From an uncultured Clostridia bacterium (lineage in GTDB: Bacteria; Bacillota; Clostridia; Peptostreptococcales; Anaerovoracaceae): a stretch of DNA of 64,000 bases. Made by a program: the position numbers and the translations under genes. Under the pieces are notes generated by a model. It saw nothing but the letters and a program-made list of their open reading frames with translations. It searched no databases and was not told the origin of the DNA. Below are positions 1 through 10,067 of the stretch, piece by piece. The stretch's first letter is position 1; every line of letters starts with the position of its first letter. Location: NCBI GenBank assembly GCA_938045615.1, contig CALIBC010000181.1, forward strand, positions 1-64,000. The letters run 5' to 3'.

Positions 1-3000
1 TGATTAGGATATGCATTATTGTATTTATCGTTAAGCTTATACCCGTAATACGCATAAGTCGATTTCGGCACATTTCTTCCGCCGTTTCCGTCAAAGTTGA
101 TATCAACTTTCTTACTGTCCCATGCAGCATATACGGTTGTATCTCCCGTAACCTCTGAATACCTATTGAAGCTTTCTCCGCTTACAGTATCAAGAGCACT
201 CTTTCTTGTACGCCAATCGAAAAATCCATATCCGTATTTAGCAGGCTTCTTATCGGGGAACTTGGCTCCTATCGGTTTTTCCTTCTCGACTTCTATGGTT
301 CCCGGTCCTCCGCTGCCTCCGTTATCATCAAAGGTGAGGTTTACGTGCATGTGCGGATCCACAATATGATAATCCGAATCCTTGAGGTCATTAGGGTTTC
401 TCCCCTCTCTGATGTTTACCTTTACCCTGTCCGAGTAACTCGGACCGGGAGCGAATGCCCGCGGATCGAGATATTTAAGGTTTTGACTTATGGATGCACT
501 TAATAATTTATCATTACTACCATATGCACTCTCTTCAATCCTCTCCACGCTGTCTCCGAGTGTAATATTTCCGAATTTATTGCTTCGGAAAGCATTTTTT
601 CCAATGGTCTTTACACTGCTCGGAAGTTTCACATCGGTCAGTCTGTTATTTTGGAAAGTACTTTCCTCAACTGCTGTGACTGCAGTATTTGCAATGTTTG
701 CAGTAGTGAGTGCATTGTCAAAGAAGGCATACTTTCCGATACTACTGATCCCATGAGGGAGAGTCAGTTCAGTCATTCTATTATATCCAAAGGCATTGTA
801 ACCTATACTTCTGACAGAATTTCCTTGGAATTTGAGTTTTTTAATTCCCGAGTGGCTAAATGCATTCTTTCCTATACTCTCCACACTTGCAGGAATGTCG
901 ACGGATTTTGTCTCGGCACTCGGTGATCCTTCGCCAAGTCGGCTACGGGAGAATGCACTCTCTCCTATATTCTTCATTCCTTCAATACTATTAAGTTCAA
1001 AATGCCTTAAGTTACTGCGGAAAAACGCCTCTTTTTCTACCGTCTTCCAGTTTCCTCTAAAATTGCATTTAGAGCCGCTCATATTAGCCAAATTGGTGTT
1101 CCTGAAAGCACCTTCACCTACCTTCGCTCCCCCCGCTCCGGTTATGTCAATGGAAGATAGAGTTTCGCAGTTTTCAAACGCATTCTTCCCTATTTCAGAG
1201 AATACAGTCTCTGTTTCGTCAAGACGCGCTTCAAAACTTTCCATGCGATTAGCGCTAAATGCACTCTCATCAATGCTTACCGGAATAGTTTCACTCACAT
1301 TATTCGCTCCTTTTATTTTGACATATCTCAAATATCTGTTGCGAAATGCGTTTCTCCCTATTCCTTCCAACACGGCAATAACACGTTTTCCACGATAATC
1401 AGCTTCCATCATGCGATGAATCTCAATTCTATAACTACTGTCAGGTCTTGTACCATATCCAAGAATCTTATATGTATAATACGTTCTTCCCTTATGATCT
1501 ACACGTGGAGTAACGACATACCATATCTTATCTTTTCCGATTATTTCGTTTGACCATGTCTTCCATATGACGTCCATGACCGAATCATCATAAACCTTAT
1601 TACCGTTTGTATACGATCCGTGCCCGTATATCGTCCATAACGGCCACTTGACAGCTCCATTGCCATGCTTTACTGTACCCCAATTATAATAATCCCTGAC
1701 ATTGAGACCTCTATAGAAAAATCCGTCACGCACAGGATCTACAAAACCGTTGTCTCTCAAGTTTGCCCCTCTATTAACCAAAAATCGTGTTTTGAGCCCG
1801 AATATACCTGATCCCGGTGCAGGTTTTCCTCCATGATAGTCGATTATTACGCACTTTTTCTTCTCCTTGTATACAGGATATATATCTCTCTTGCCGTGAT
1901 TTACTATTTCGTCCCACATCGCAGCTTTTGACATGGCTGACGTTGCATTAGGTTCTGTCGAGTAACCCACGCAAATTTTCCCCTTCACGTTGGCATGGGG
2001 AATCGCCCCCCACATATAACCTGAATCAAAAAGATGAACATCATACATACCCATCTTCACCTTATCGCTATCAACACCAGACAATCCATGTACATATATA
2101 GATTTCAGGTCAGCACGATTACTATAAACGGGTACTATTCTGATATAACGGGTTCCTTTCGATTTTGCCCAGTCTTTAACCGGGGTGTCATATCCTAAAT
2201 TATAACCACCAACTCCGGTATCACCATGTGCGGAGTCACCGGATTTTTTAAAGTACATAAACTTATATCCACCGTTGTCAGGTAAATCCTCTTTTATATA
2301 CTTCCTTAAAGAATCCCCTTTCCTTATCCTGATTGGATAAAGAACGTACTTGTACTTCCAAAAAAGAAAGTCTAACGGTCCATGATAGTCCGGATCGTCC
2401 GTATCTATCGTAACCTCAATCTCATTATCCTTATCCTCACGCATCTTCGTAAAGTCCCAATCTTTTCCGTATTCGGCAGAGGTAGCATAGATGTATCCGT
2501 CTTTTTCCACCTTGGTATCTGCGAAAACATTTCTGTCCGAAAGGGGAACGATGCAATCATTACCGGTTTTAGTAGACCAACCGGTCGCAATATAAGTCTT
2601 ATCGCCCTTCATCACCCTGATTTCAGGTATACTTTCAAGTATCGAACTGCCTATAGCAGCACCTTTTTTGACAGGAATACTTATGCTTAGCTGTTCGTAT
2701 TTCGGATCTAGGCTTACGAACACATCACACTCCTGAAGTTTTCCATCCTCATATCTTCTTATCCGCTGCCTGATTTCTTTGTAAAGAGAACTCATGAATT
2801 CCGATCTAATATACGGATCATCGATCGACAGCAGTAAGTTTATCTGTCTACTTTGATGTCGTGACCAAAAACATATTTTATCAGATTTCACCGGATAAAC
2901 AAAGTTGACCAAATAGCAACTTTCATTATCATATGGTATTCTTTTCCGTAGTTCGTGTGCATAAAGGGGAACCTCCTTATCAATTCCCGGATCGACTCCT

Positions 3001-3350
3001 CCTTTAAGCGGCTTAGGCTTCATTATCCTACCCGCTTTCAGCTTACCCATCTGAACCGGTACCTGTTTTTCAAGATCTCTCTTCTCCTTCTCAAGTGACG
3101 CATTGTCTTTAGCTTTACCTTCTTTTTCAGGTTCCTGCACATCCTCATCCGGTGCCTCCGTCTTTGCATCTTTTCCTTCAGACTTTTCGATCTGACTACT
3201 ATGTCTCTTGCCATTCTCGTTTGCGGCAAAGGCGCGGTTGAAAGGAATGTAGGTCGCAACAAGCATGAAAACCAACAACATCGTTAAAAGTTTCCTCTTC
3301 ATGGTCTTCATGGTCGTTGCGTTCATTCTTTTTCTACTCAAACCATCCAT
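1..3350 (-). CDS. BspA-like leucine-rich repeat surface protein, 3' end outside window
   Basis: At least 1116 residues are read without a stop from ATG 3350 to the window edge, so the gene is partial. AAGGAGG lies 8 bases before the start. The N terminus is a signal peptide (KRKLLTMLLVFMLVATYIPF, then an AFA cleavage-like site), followed by a Lys/Glu-rich linker. The middle is several hundred residues of unassigned secreted sequence. From about position 1380 down to 480 come repeated units such as SIGKNAF, SIGYNAF and TIGKNAF, the LRR_5 (BspA/TpLRR) signature. Near the visible end are two units of the type FDDNGG...VYAAWD and FDGNGG, typical of the Listeria-Bacteroides (InlB B) repeat. BspA-like proteins usually bind host or bacterial surfaces; that role is inferred. 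The anchor at the C terminus cannot be seen. Confidence 0.9.
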   Translation of the reverse strand, partial: MDGLSRKRMNATTMKTMKRKLLTMLLVFMLVATYIPFNRAFAANENGKRHSSQIEKSEGKDAKTEAPDEDVQEPEKEGKAKDNASLEKEKRDLEKQVPVQMGKLKAGRIMKPKPLKGGVDPGIDKEVPLYAHELRKRIPYDNESCYLVNFVYPVKSDKICFWSRHQSRQINLLLSIDDPYIRSEFMSSLYKEIRQRIRRYEDGKLQECDVFVSLDPKYEQLSISIPVKKGAAIGSSILESIPEIRVMKGDKTYIATGWSTKTGNDCIVPLSDRNVFADTKVEKDGYIYATSAEYGKDWDFTKMREDKDNEIEVTIDTDDPDYHGPLDFLFWKYKYVLYPIRIRKGDSLRKYIKEDLPDNGGYKFMYFKKSGDSAHGDTGVGGYNLGYDTPVKDWAKSKGTRYIRIVPVYSNRADLKSIYVHGLSGVDSDKVKMGMYDVHLFDSGYMWGAIPHANVKGKICVGYSTEPNATSAMSKAAMWDEIVNHGKRDIYPVYKEKKKCVIIDYHGGKPAPGSGIFGLKTRFLVNRGANLRDNGFVDPVRDGFFYRGLNVRDYYNWGTVKHGNGAVKWPLWTIYGHGSYTNGNKVYDDSVMDVIWKTWSNEIIGKDKIWYVVTPRVDHKGRTYYTYKILGYGTRPDSSYRIEIHRMMEADYRGKRVIAVLEGIGRNAFRNRYLRYVKIKGANNVSETIPVSIDESAFSANRMESFEARLDETETVFSEIGKNAFENCETLSSIDITGAGGAKVGEGAFRNTNLANMSGSKCNFRGNWKTVEKEAFFRSNLRHFELNSIEGMKNIGESAFSRSRLGEGSPSAETKSVDIPASVESIGKNAFSHSGIKKLKFQGNSVRSIGYNAFGYNRMTELTLPHGISSIGKYAFFDNALTTANIANTAVTAVEESTFQNNRLTDVKLPSSVKTIGKNAFRSNKFGNITLGDSVERIEESAYGSNDKLLSASISQNLKYLDPRAFAPGPSYSDRVKVNIREGRNPNDLKDSDYHIVDPHMHVNLTFDDNGGSGGPGTIEVEKEKPIGAKFPDKKPAKYGYGFFDWRTRKSALDTVSGESFNRYSEVTGDTTVYAAWDSKKVDINFDGNGGRNVPKSTYAYYGYKLNDKYNNAYPN

Positions 3351-3680
3351 GACTGTTTCCTCCTTTTTAACATTTGCATCGCAATCATCCTCAAACACTT
3401 ATTGTTTGCGCCGATTTTATAGAACAAGCGTTAAATAAACGTTAAATATATGCTTATAGAAATATTTTTATTTGTAAATCTGTAAATCCTGCAAAATTTT
3501 ATTTGCATTTTCCGAGTTCACGCCGCCGGTCAATTTCTGCGAGTGAACCGTGCGCCTTTTCGCGATGAGGACTTGAGACGCAGGCAGCCGCCTCCATTCG
3601 GGCGAATATTACTGGAAAGTTAACGGAAAACATGGTAAATTATAGGCGAATAAAGCATGATTTTAATGAAAGGACTTGAT
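3351..3680. promoter_or_regulatory. Intergenic region between divergent surface-protein and MocR genes
   Basis: About 330 AT-rich bases with no gene. On the minus strand TATAAA (3416-3421) is preceded at 18 bases by TTAACG, a possible promoter for the surface protein. CGTTAAAT occurs twice within 20 bases (3429-3446), and TGCAAA...TTTGCA forms a short inverted repeat near 3489-3507. MocR-type regulators often control the divergent gene, so these may be operator candidates. The promoter elements are weak matches and the assignment is tentative. Confidence 0.35.
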
Positions 3681-5066
3681 ATGAAACCTGTAAGTTTGGA
3701 GCTTAAGAGCGACTCATCCACACCTTTGTACATGCAGCTATACAATTATCTTCGTGAAGAAATAACCGCAGGTCGCCTCGCCGCAGGTGAAAGGCTTCCA
3801 TCCCTTCGCTTACTTTCCAAGGACTTGGGAATCAGTGTCACGACGGTGGAAACGGCGTACAATCAGCTTCTAGTCGAGGGTTACGTCAAGAGCAGACCAC
3901 AGTCGGGATATTATGTGGCTGAAATAGGCTCGGACTCCGATTTCCCACCCGGCATCTCAAGAGAACCATTGAATTTCGACACATACCCTTTCCCGATGCC
4001 CAGATACAGATACGACATCGGTTCGTTCGACTTTGTAAAATGGAAAAAATGTCTTTCAAAGGTGTTGAACGAGCACACCCGTCTGTTGCTGTTCGAAAGC
4101 GATCCGCAGGGGGAAGAAGTTCTGCGGCACGAAATCTCACGATACCTATATTCCTCAAGAGGTGTACGCTGCACTCCCAATCAGGTCGTAATAGCGGCGG
4201 GAACGCAGCAGCTGACAAATCACCTTGCGAGAATCATGAGGAAGATGAACATAAGCCATGTTTCCACGGAAGATCCCGGGTATATGCCTCTTCAAAATAT
4301 CTTCCGCGATCTCGGGTTTACTCTGACCAATATCCCTGTGCGCAGCGACGGAATAGAAATAGAAAAGCTTCCCGCAAACATACCCTCGGCGGTGTACGTC
4401 AGTCCTTCCAACCAATTTCCCACCGGCGCCGTCATGCCCATCGGCAGGCGATATCTTCTCCTCGACTGGGCAAGGAAAAACGACGGGATAATACTCGAGG
4501 ATGATTACGACAGCGAACTGAGATATTTCGGAAAACCTGTACCTGCGCTTCAGGGTCTTGACCGAAATGACAGCGTGGTATACCTCGGCACCTTCTCCTC
4601 CACCCTGTTTCCTGCCGTAAAAATCAGCTACATGGTCCTTCCCAATCATATGGTCAAAATCTTTCAAGAGATAAAAGGCGACTATGATCAGACCTGCTCA
4701 AAAGAAGAACAACTCGCCCTCGCCATGTTTATGGAAAAGGGTTACTACACGACCAATATAAAAAAACTCCGGAACCTGTATTCGCAGAAGCTACAAACGG
4801 CACTTTCCGCTTTCGCAAAATACGGAGAAGGCTTTGTCACCACTCAGAACACAAATTCCGGAATCAATATCACAATAAAAGTCAGTACAAGGCTTACGCC
4901 TGAGGAACTCTGCCTGCGCGGGGCGGAGCTTTCTCTTCACGTGGTTCCTGTCGCAAATCTGATTCACGAAAACACGGCTGCGCTTATCTTCTATTATAAT
5001 CAGGTTCCGCTACAGGAACTGGACGACAGAATCAAGCGTATGATAGCCAACTGGAGGCAAGGTTGA
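3681..5066 (+). CDS. MocR-family GntR/aminotransferase-like regulator lacking the PLP lysine
   Basis: 461 residues from ATG 3681, chosen because GAAAGGA sits 6 bases upstream; an earlier in-frame ATG at 3657 lacks such a site. Residues 10-80 form a GntR winged helix (PLYMQLYNYLREEI, then SVTTVETAYNQL and the wing SGYYV). Residues about 100-460 are a class I aminotransferase fold with the MocR hallmarks SPSNQFPTG and LEDDYDSE. In the family the cofactor lysine sits in GTFSKTLFP; here the codons read GTFSSTLFP, so residue 307 is serine. MocR proteins usually sense PLP or amino-acid adducts. The missing lysine suggests a ligand mode without a Schiff base. The target is unknown; the divergent surface-protein gene or the gene itself are natural candidates. 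Confidence 0.9.
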   Translation: MKPVSLELKSDSSTPLYMQLYNYLREEITAGRLAAGERLPSLRLLSKDLGISVTTVETAYNQLLVEGYVKSRPQSGYYVAEIGSDSDFPPGISREPLNFDTYPFPMPRYRYDIGSFDFVKWKKCLSKVLNEHTRLLLFESDPQGEEVLRHEISRYLYSSRGVRCTPNQVVIAAGTQQLTNHLARIMRKMNISHVSTEDPGYMPLQNIFRDLGFTLTNIPVRSDGIEIEKLPANIPSAVYVSPSNQFPTGAVMPIGRRYLLLDWARKNDGIILEDDYDSELRYFGKPVPALQGLDRNDSVVYLGTFSSTLFPAVKISYMVLPNHMVKIFQEIKGDYDQTCSKEEQLALAMFMEKGYYTTNIKKLRNLYSQKLQTALSAFAKYGEGFVTTQNTNSGINITIKVSTRLTPEELCLRGAELSLHVVPVANLIHENTAALIFYYNQVPLQELDDRIKRMIANWRQG

Positions 5067-5097
5067 TCCATGGCTCCCTTGGGATTACGCTTCATAC

Positions 5098-5174
5098 ACG
5101 GCTTATCCTCGCCTCATTCACGGACTTACCCTCGGCTCATCCTCGCCTCATTCACGGGCTTATACTCGGCTCAT
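5098..5174. repeat. 34-bp tandem repeat between convergent gene ends
   Basis: ATCCTCGCCTCATTCACGG occurs perfectly at 5105-5123 and 5139-5157, and CTCGGCTCAT at 5131-5140 and 5165-5174. Both pairs are 34 bases apart, giving about 2.3 units of a 34-bp tandem array. It fills the gap between the stop of the MocR gene and the stop of the ABC transporter gene, and its last unit touches the transporter stop codon. No hairpin terminator is obvious inside it. Confidence 0.75.
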
Positions 5175-7651
5175 CATACATCCGGTCTTGCCAGTATCTG
5201 CGCAGGCGTTCTGCGCATAACCACGGCGACCGGTATCAGTCCGACGAGCAGATTGAAACCCGCGATAACGGCAAATGTAACGGCCGCCGTTACAGGCGTC
5301 ACCGAATAGCTGCCCGCAAACGTTTCCAAGTCCAACAGACCGGAAAGTACGTAATACATCAGGCCTATCCCAACCGCCGACGTAACTGCCGTGATTGCGA
5401 TTATTTCTCCCGCAAATTTCCTGTATATGTCACTCTTCTTAACTCCTATCGCACGCAGGGTCCCGACTTCCTTTATCCTCGAAAGGAACGACGCGCGCAG
5501 CATCAGGTATATCTCTATCAGCGATATTATCAGTATAATGACCGCCATGATCAGCGCGCTTCTCATGGTCTTGTTTTTTTCCTGTATATATGTCTGCCGA
5601 TCCCGCACAAAGTTTATTTCGGCGGATATGCCCATTTTTTGAAGCTTTTTCTTGACCTTTTCCGGAGCCTCTGCATACACAGTGACCTTGTCGCTTACAT
5701 AGTAGTTATTTTTCTTTATGGCGCCCTCTGTAACGTAAACGCTGTAATCATCCTGTTTTTTGGAGGTATAGAATCCCGATACGATGAGTTTATTGCCGCC
5801 GAGTTTCTCGTCGATGCTTTTTCCTATTTTCGCCCCGCTACCTTTCATGTTTTCGTTTATCAGCGCTTCGCCGTCTTTTTCAGGCGCATGTCCCGCTTTC
5901 AGTTTTATGCCCTCGGCATGCGAATAGTTCCTTATCAGAGATGTACTGTCGTCATCGTGCTCATCGTAGTTCTGCATATCAGTTATACTGCCTGCGAGGG
6001 TTTCGAACCGAAGAGCCTCCTGCCGGCTCGTTTTTTCGGCATTTGCGATTATATCCGTAAGCCGGCTCGGGTGGGCGAACATCACGGGGGAATCCACGTC
6101 GGAAATTCCGCATATCCTGTATATGCCGAGATTTGGAATCACGATTTTTCTTCCGATAAATTTTCTGTACGACGTAAGGCCTACGAAAATCCCCTGTTTC
6201 CCTTTCATGAATTTCTTCAGCACCATCTTATCGACCACCATCTGCCGCTCTTTACCGATAGGTTTGCCCATATACATATCCTTCTCTTTCAGAACATCTC
6301 CCGATGCCAGAGAAGCTATCAAAGTTCCCCGCAGCTGAGCCGTCTGATAAAGATCGTTCATTGGCAGCGCGAAACTGTAAATACTTTCGCCGGGTATAAT
6401 ATAACCCACGCCTTTCAGCCTGCTCATTTTGCCCTCTATTTTCATATTTCGCTCCGGGTTCGCAACCGTTATATAATGCTCGTCCGAAGTCATAAAACGC
6501 GTGCGATCGACGTTTCTTATTCCGGCAATGTTGCTCACCGCGTAGAATGCAAAGCATGACGACAGCACAAAACCGATCAGAAGCAACTTCCTCAGGAATT
6601 TCATGTCATAAAGTTCCTTCAGCGATTTCCACACGGAAGTCAAAAGCGTATACACCGGCTTATATCGAACCTTGTGCGTTTTCGGCAAAAAAGCGTCGTA
6701 GTTGAAACGGCTGCTCTCAAAGATACTTCTGTCGATCTGTCTATAATGATCGTCCACAAGTTCAATATCGTGAGTTTCGTCTATTACGGAAAACGCGCCC
6801 CGCGTGTCTATGAACAAATTGCCTCCCCTTACAGCAATATTTATGGTTCCGCAAACCGGACGATCCGCAAAGAAATTCAAAGTCGGTCCCGCGCCGTGGA
6901 CCCTGCCTTTGACAGGCATGTCCCGCAGATAAATCTTATCTTCAGGTCGGTAATCGAGATTCTCCCTGTTCTCATTTACGCTGTCACTTATGATTCTGCC
7001 GTCCCTGAGTCTTATTATCCTGCTTGCGTAGAAATTTGCCAGTTCTTCCTCATGTGTGACTAAAATAATCAGTCTCCCCGCAGACATTTTCTTTATCAGG
7101 TTCATTATATCCAAAGTGTTGCCGCTGTCCAGGTTTCCGGTCGGCTCATCGGCAATTATTATCTGTGGATTCTTCACTATGGCTCTTGCAATGGAGACCC
7201 TCTGTCGCTGACCGCCGGAAAGATCTCTCGCTTTTCTGTTTCTGTACTGATATATGCCCACCGCTTCAAGGCAGTAGTTTACGCGCTTTTTAACAGTTTC
7301 TCCGTCCTTTACACCGATCATTCTTAAGGCTACGGCAACGTTCTCAAATACCGTTTCATCGTCGATCAAATTGAAATTCTGAAATATGTAGCCTATTTTT
7401 GCATTCCTTACGGTATCAATTTTCGACGACAGTCTGCCCGTTATCCTCTCGCCGTCGATCATGATCTTTCCGCCGTTTATCTTGTCCAGACCTCCTATCG
7501 CGTTGAGCAGAGTCGTCTTTCCGCAGCCTGACGGACCGAGCAGGCAGACAAGTCCCGCATCGGGAAGTTCAAGGGTGGTATTGTCTATGACATGTATCTC
7601 ATTCGCCTTTCGCCTGTTGAAATACTTGTTCACCTTTTCAAGCTTTATCAT
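5174..7651 (-). CDS. Fused ATPase-permease ABC transporter (MacB topology), second subunit
   Basis: 825 residues; GGGGAGG lies 7 bases before ATG 7651. Residues 1-230 are an ABC ATPase of the LolD/MacB type: GPSGCGKTT (Walker A), LSGGQRQR (signature) and IIIADEP (Walker B). A first membrane helix follows near residue 355 (KLLLIGFVLSSCFAFYAVSN), then about 310 extracellular residues, then three helices with the FtsX-type motif SRIKEVGTLRAIGVKKSDIY. That is the order of MacB, with ATPase and permease in one chain. The start is 2 bases after the stop of the similar gene upstream, so the two products probably pair as a heterodimer. Such exporters move peptides or lipids or act in envelope stress; the substrate is unknown. 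Confidence 0.9.
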   Translation of the reverse strand: MIKLEKVNKYFNRRKANEIHVIDNTTLELPDAGLVCLLGPSGCGKTTLLNAIGGLDKINGGKIMIDGERITGRLSSKIDTVRNAKIGYIFQNFNLIDDETVFENVAVALRMIGVKDGETVKKRVNYCLEAVGIYQYRNRKARDLSGGQRQRVSIARAIVKNPQIIIADEPTGNLDSGNTLDIMNLIKKMSAGRLIILVTHEEELANFYASRIIRLRDGRIISDSVNENRENLDYRPEDKIYLRDMPVKGRVHGAGPTLNFFADRPVCGTINIAVRGGNLFIDTRGAFSVIDETHDIELVDDHYRQIDRSIFESSRFNYDAFLPKTHKVRYKPVYTLLTSVWKSLKELYDMKFLRKLLLIGFVLSSCFAFYAVSNIAGIRNVDRTRFMTSDEHYITVANPERNMKIEGKMSRLKGVGYIIPGESIYSFALPMNDLYQTAQLRGTLIASLASGDVLKEKDMYMGKPIGKERQMVVDKMVLKKFMKGKQGIFVGLTSYRKFIGRKIVIPNLGIYRICGISDVDSPVMFAHPSRLTDIIANAEKTSRQEALRFETLAGSITDMQNYDEHDDDSTSLIRNYSHAEGIKLKAGHAPEKDGEALINENMKGSGAKIGKSIDEKLGGNKLIVSGFYTSKKQDDYSVYVTEGAIKKNNYYVSDKVTVYAEAPEKVKKKLQKMGISAEINFVRDRQTYIQEKNKTMRSALIMAVIILIISLIEIYLMLRASFLSRIKEVGTLRAIGVKKSDIYRKFAGEIIAITAVTSAVGIGLMYYVLSGLLDLETFAGSYSVTPVTAAVTFAVIAGFNLLVGLIPVAVVMRRTPAQILARPDV

Positions 7652-7653
7652 CT

Positions 7654-9996
7654 CTATGCCTCCCCTCTATACGCCGTCATTGCGCTCTTTGCGAATATCT
7701 TTCGAGAATAGCGTGATGCGATCAGGAGTGAGATCGCGATCATTACAATCACGAGTATCACATAGTTTTGAACCTTTATGAATTTAATTATATTGTTGAC
7801 CGCGCCCAAGTGGACGAGTCCGCCGTTAACGGTAAAGATAAGTCCGCCCACCAGCGCCACAGCAACGGTCATGACCGTCAGAAGTTCTATCCTCAGCAGA
7901 TTGGCGATATTGCGCCTCGTCGCCCCGAGTATACGCAGCGTGGAATAGTACGTATTTCGCGACCGTATCACAAGCCTGATAACTATGTACGATATAAAAA
8001 ACAGCGCAAGAAGCAGTATCGCCAGAACCATGTTACGGAATATCCCGTTAAGCGCATCGATCTGTCCGCGTCTTTGTTCCATGATTTTTTTCAACGACAA
8101 AACGTTGTATCCGGCTTTTTTCAAAGCGCCTATTGTTTGATCCGCTTTTATGTGTTCTTTCATGAACGCGCTTATCTGATAATCGCCTTTATCAAACAAT
8201 GCGTTGAAATCCGCACCGTTGACAAAGATCGCATCGGCAAATTTATCATATTCCGTCTTTTTTATCCCCAGCAGGGCTTCTACGTTCTTTTTACCTACGA
8301 ACCTGTCTATGGCAAATGACCTTGATGTCCGGAAGTTGTTGTCCGACGCATATATAGTCATCTTTCGCCCTTTCGTCTTGCTTCCGCCGTAAAATTCGTA
8401 CGCCGCATTTTCGTATACATAAACTTTCCCGCGCGGAACTCTTTCCGATATATGTACGGGACACACGCCTTTGGGTTCGACTTCCTTCCCCGAAAAATCC
8501 AACTTTATTCTCGAAGATGCGGCGACCTTGCTCAGCCTCTGCATTTTCAGCAGCTTATCAAAGCAATATATTCCGGAATAACCCGCCTGTACCAGACTGT
8601 CGTTCCCGCTCTTCTTGAACGATATTCCGGAGACCTTTACTTTCTTGTCGGCGAAATCCCCTTCTTTGCCATCCTGTTCGGAAAAACTTGTGAGTTTAAA
8701 TTGCCTGCCGATAAGTTCCCCGGCGCGCTTTCTTATTTCATCGTAATTTTCCGCAAGTTTTTCCGTCCGCACCACCACTTCATCGGATTTCCGCGGGAGC
8801 CGTCCGTACGCCAGATCGCGCGCCTTAAGCGACTCACAGTTATACATGATGCCCTCGATGTAGAAATTTCCTCTCGCCATCTGCACCGAACTGTCCAGAC
8901 TTATGTCGTTTTTCACTATATGGTCGATATTGTCGGTCGCGGAAATCCTGTCGATGTCGCTTTTAGAAAAAGCTTTTCCGTCGTTCTTCTTAAGTATCAG
9001 CCGTTCGGGCGATTTTTCGAAGAAAAAATCCATCGTTCCGCTTATGCTTTCATCACTCTCCGCAGACAACTTCGATGCATATCCGCCCGTGACCGCAACC
9101 GTCATAAAAAGGAAAATAAAAAGAAGCAGGAAAAATTTCGTCGCAAGGTTGAACGTGTTGCGCACGCCGAGTCTAAGCTGCGACACCGGTGACAACTTGC
9201 CGCTTACTCGACCTTTTCCACCATTTATGCGACCTTTTCCACCATGTTTTCCCACTCTTTTTTCATACGGAAAACCGCCGCTTTCCACATCGTTTTCATT
9301 TTCACCTTGCCTGTCGAGTTTCCTGTCCTCCACGATCCTGCCGTCGCGCATCATAATCTTTCTCGTAGCGTAAGGTTCCGCCTGCTCGTAGCTGTGCGTC
9401 ACGACTATCACAAGTTTTCCCTTTGATACATTATAAAGAGTTTCCATGACGTTCCTTGCGGAATCGCTGTCCAAGTTCCCCGTGGGTTCGTCCGCAACTA
9501 TTATGGGCGAATCTTTTGCAAGCGCTCTGGCTATGGCGACTCTCTGTTTCTGGCCTCCCGAAAGCTTTGAAACCTTGATTTTCGATTCTTTTTCAAGCCC
9601 CAGCCTTTTTAAAATCGAGTTTATCTCACGTCGCTTTTCCATTCCTCCGCGCCCGTTCAAAATCATGGCAAGTTCGATGTTCTGATACACGGTATAGCTG
9701 TTTATGAGATTGTAATCCTGAAATATATTTCCTATAAAGGTCTTACGATAGTTCTCATACTCTTCCGTTCCGAAAGCGCCGGTATCCTCCCCCGCCACGA
9801 ACATCTCACCTTCCTCATAGCTGTCAAGGCCCGAGATCACATTCAGCAGGGTGGATTTTCCACCTCCGCTTTCTCCGGTGATTACCACGAACTCCCCCAG
9901 ATCCAGATCCAGATCCACCTTAGAAAATCCCGTGCTGACCATCCCGTTTGTGGAGTAAAACTTTGAAACCTTTTTCATCTCGATCATGTGCGACAT
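7654..9996 (-). CDS. Fused ATPase-permease ABC transporter (MacB topology), first subunit
   Basis: 780 residues from ATG 9996, selected for GGGAGG 7 bases upstream; a start at 10014 lacks a site. The ATPase domain (residues 1-225) has GESGGGKST, LSGGQKQR and IIVADEP. A basic, Gly/Lys-rich linker of about 30 residues (GKHGGKGRINGGKGRVSG) then leads to a membrane helix (FFLLLFIFLFMTVAVTGG), a large extracellular domain and three C-terminal helices with the FtsX motif YYSTLRILGATRRNIANLL. The linker is encoded by a repeated element, CCTTTTCCACCAT, near 9220-9246. It lies 71 bases after apbE on the same strand and 2 bases before its partner, so the three may be one operon. Confidence 0.9.
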   Translation of the reverse strand: MSHMIEMKKVSKFYSTNGMVSTGFSKVDLDLDLGEFVVITGESGGGKSTLLNVISGLDSYEEGEMFVAGEDTGAFGTEEYENYRKTFIGNIFQDYNLINSYTVYQNIELAMILNGRGGMEKRREINSILKRLGLEKESKIKVSKLSGGQKQRVAIARALAKDSPIIVADEPTGNLDSDSARNVMETLYNVSKGKLVIVVTHSYEQAEPYATRKIMMRDGRIVEDRKLDRQGENENDVESGGFPYEKRVGKHGGKGRINGGKGRVSGKLSPVSQLRLGVRNTFNLATKFFLLLFIFLFMTVAVTGGYASKLSAESDESISGTMDFFFEKSPERLILKKNDGKAFSKSDIDRISATDNIDHIVKNDISLDSSVQMARGNFYIEGIMYNCESLKARDLAYGRLPRKSDEVVVRTEKLAENYDEIRKRAGELIGRQFKLTSFSEQDGKEGDFADKKVKVSGISFKKSGNDSLVQAGYSGIYCFDKLLKMQRLSKVAASSRIKLDFSGKEVEPKGVCPVHISERVPRGKVYVYENAAYEFYGGSKTKGRKMTIYASDNNFRTSRSFAIDRFVGKKNVEALLGIKKTEYDKFADAIFVNGADFNALFDKGDYQISAFMKEHIKADQTIGALKKAGYNVLSLKKIMEQRRGQIDALNGIFRNMVLAILLLALFFISYIVIRLVIRSRNTYYSTLRILGATRRNIANLLRIELLTVMTVAVALVGGLIFTVNGGLVHLGAVNNIIKFIKVQNYVILVIVMIAISLLIASRYSRKIFAKSAMTAYRGEA

Positions 9997-10067
9997 TACA
10001 AATCCTCCCGACAAATAAAAACCGACCTCCTGCTCATCCCTGTTTCATGCGCAATCTCGCTCTATCG

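Noticed and set aside
1..1400. Plus-strand open frames in the first 1.4 kb
   Set aside because: They are shadows of the leucine-rich repeat protein on the minus strand, which is open to the window edge.
5063..6559. 498-residue plus-strand open frame
   Set aside because: It lies antisense to the well-supported ABC transporter gene, has no ribosome site and shows no family motifs.
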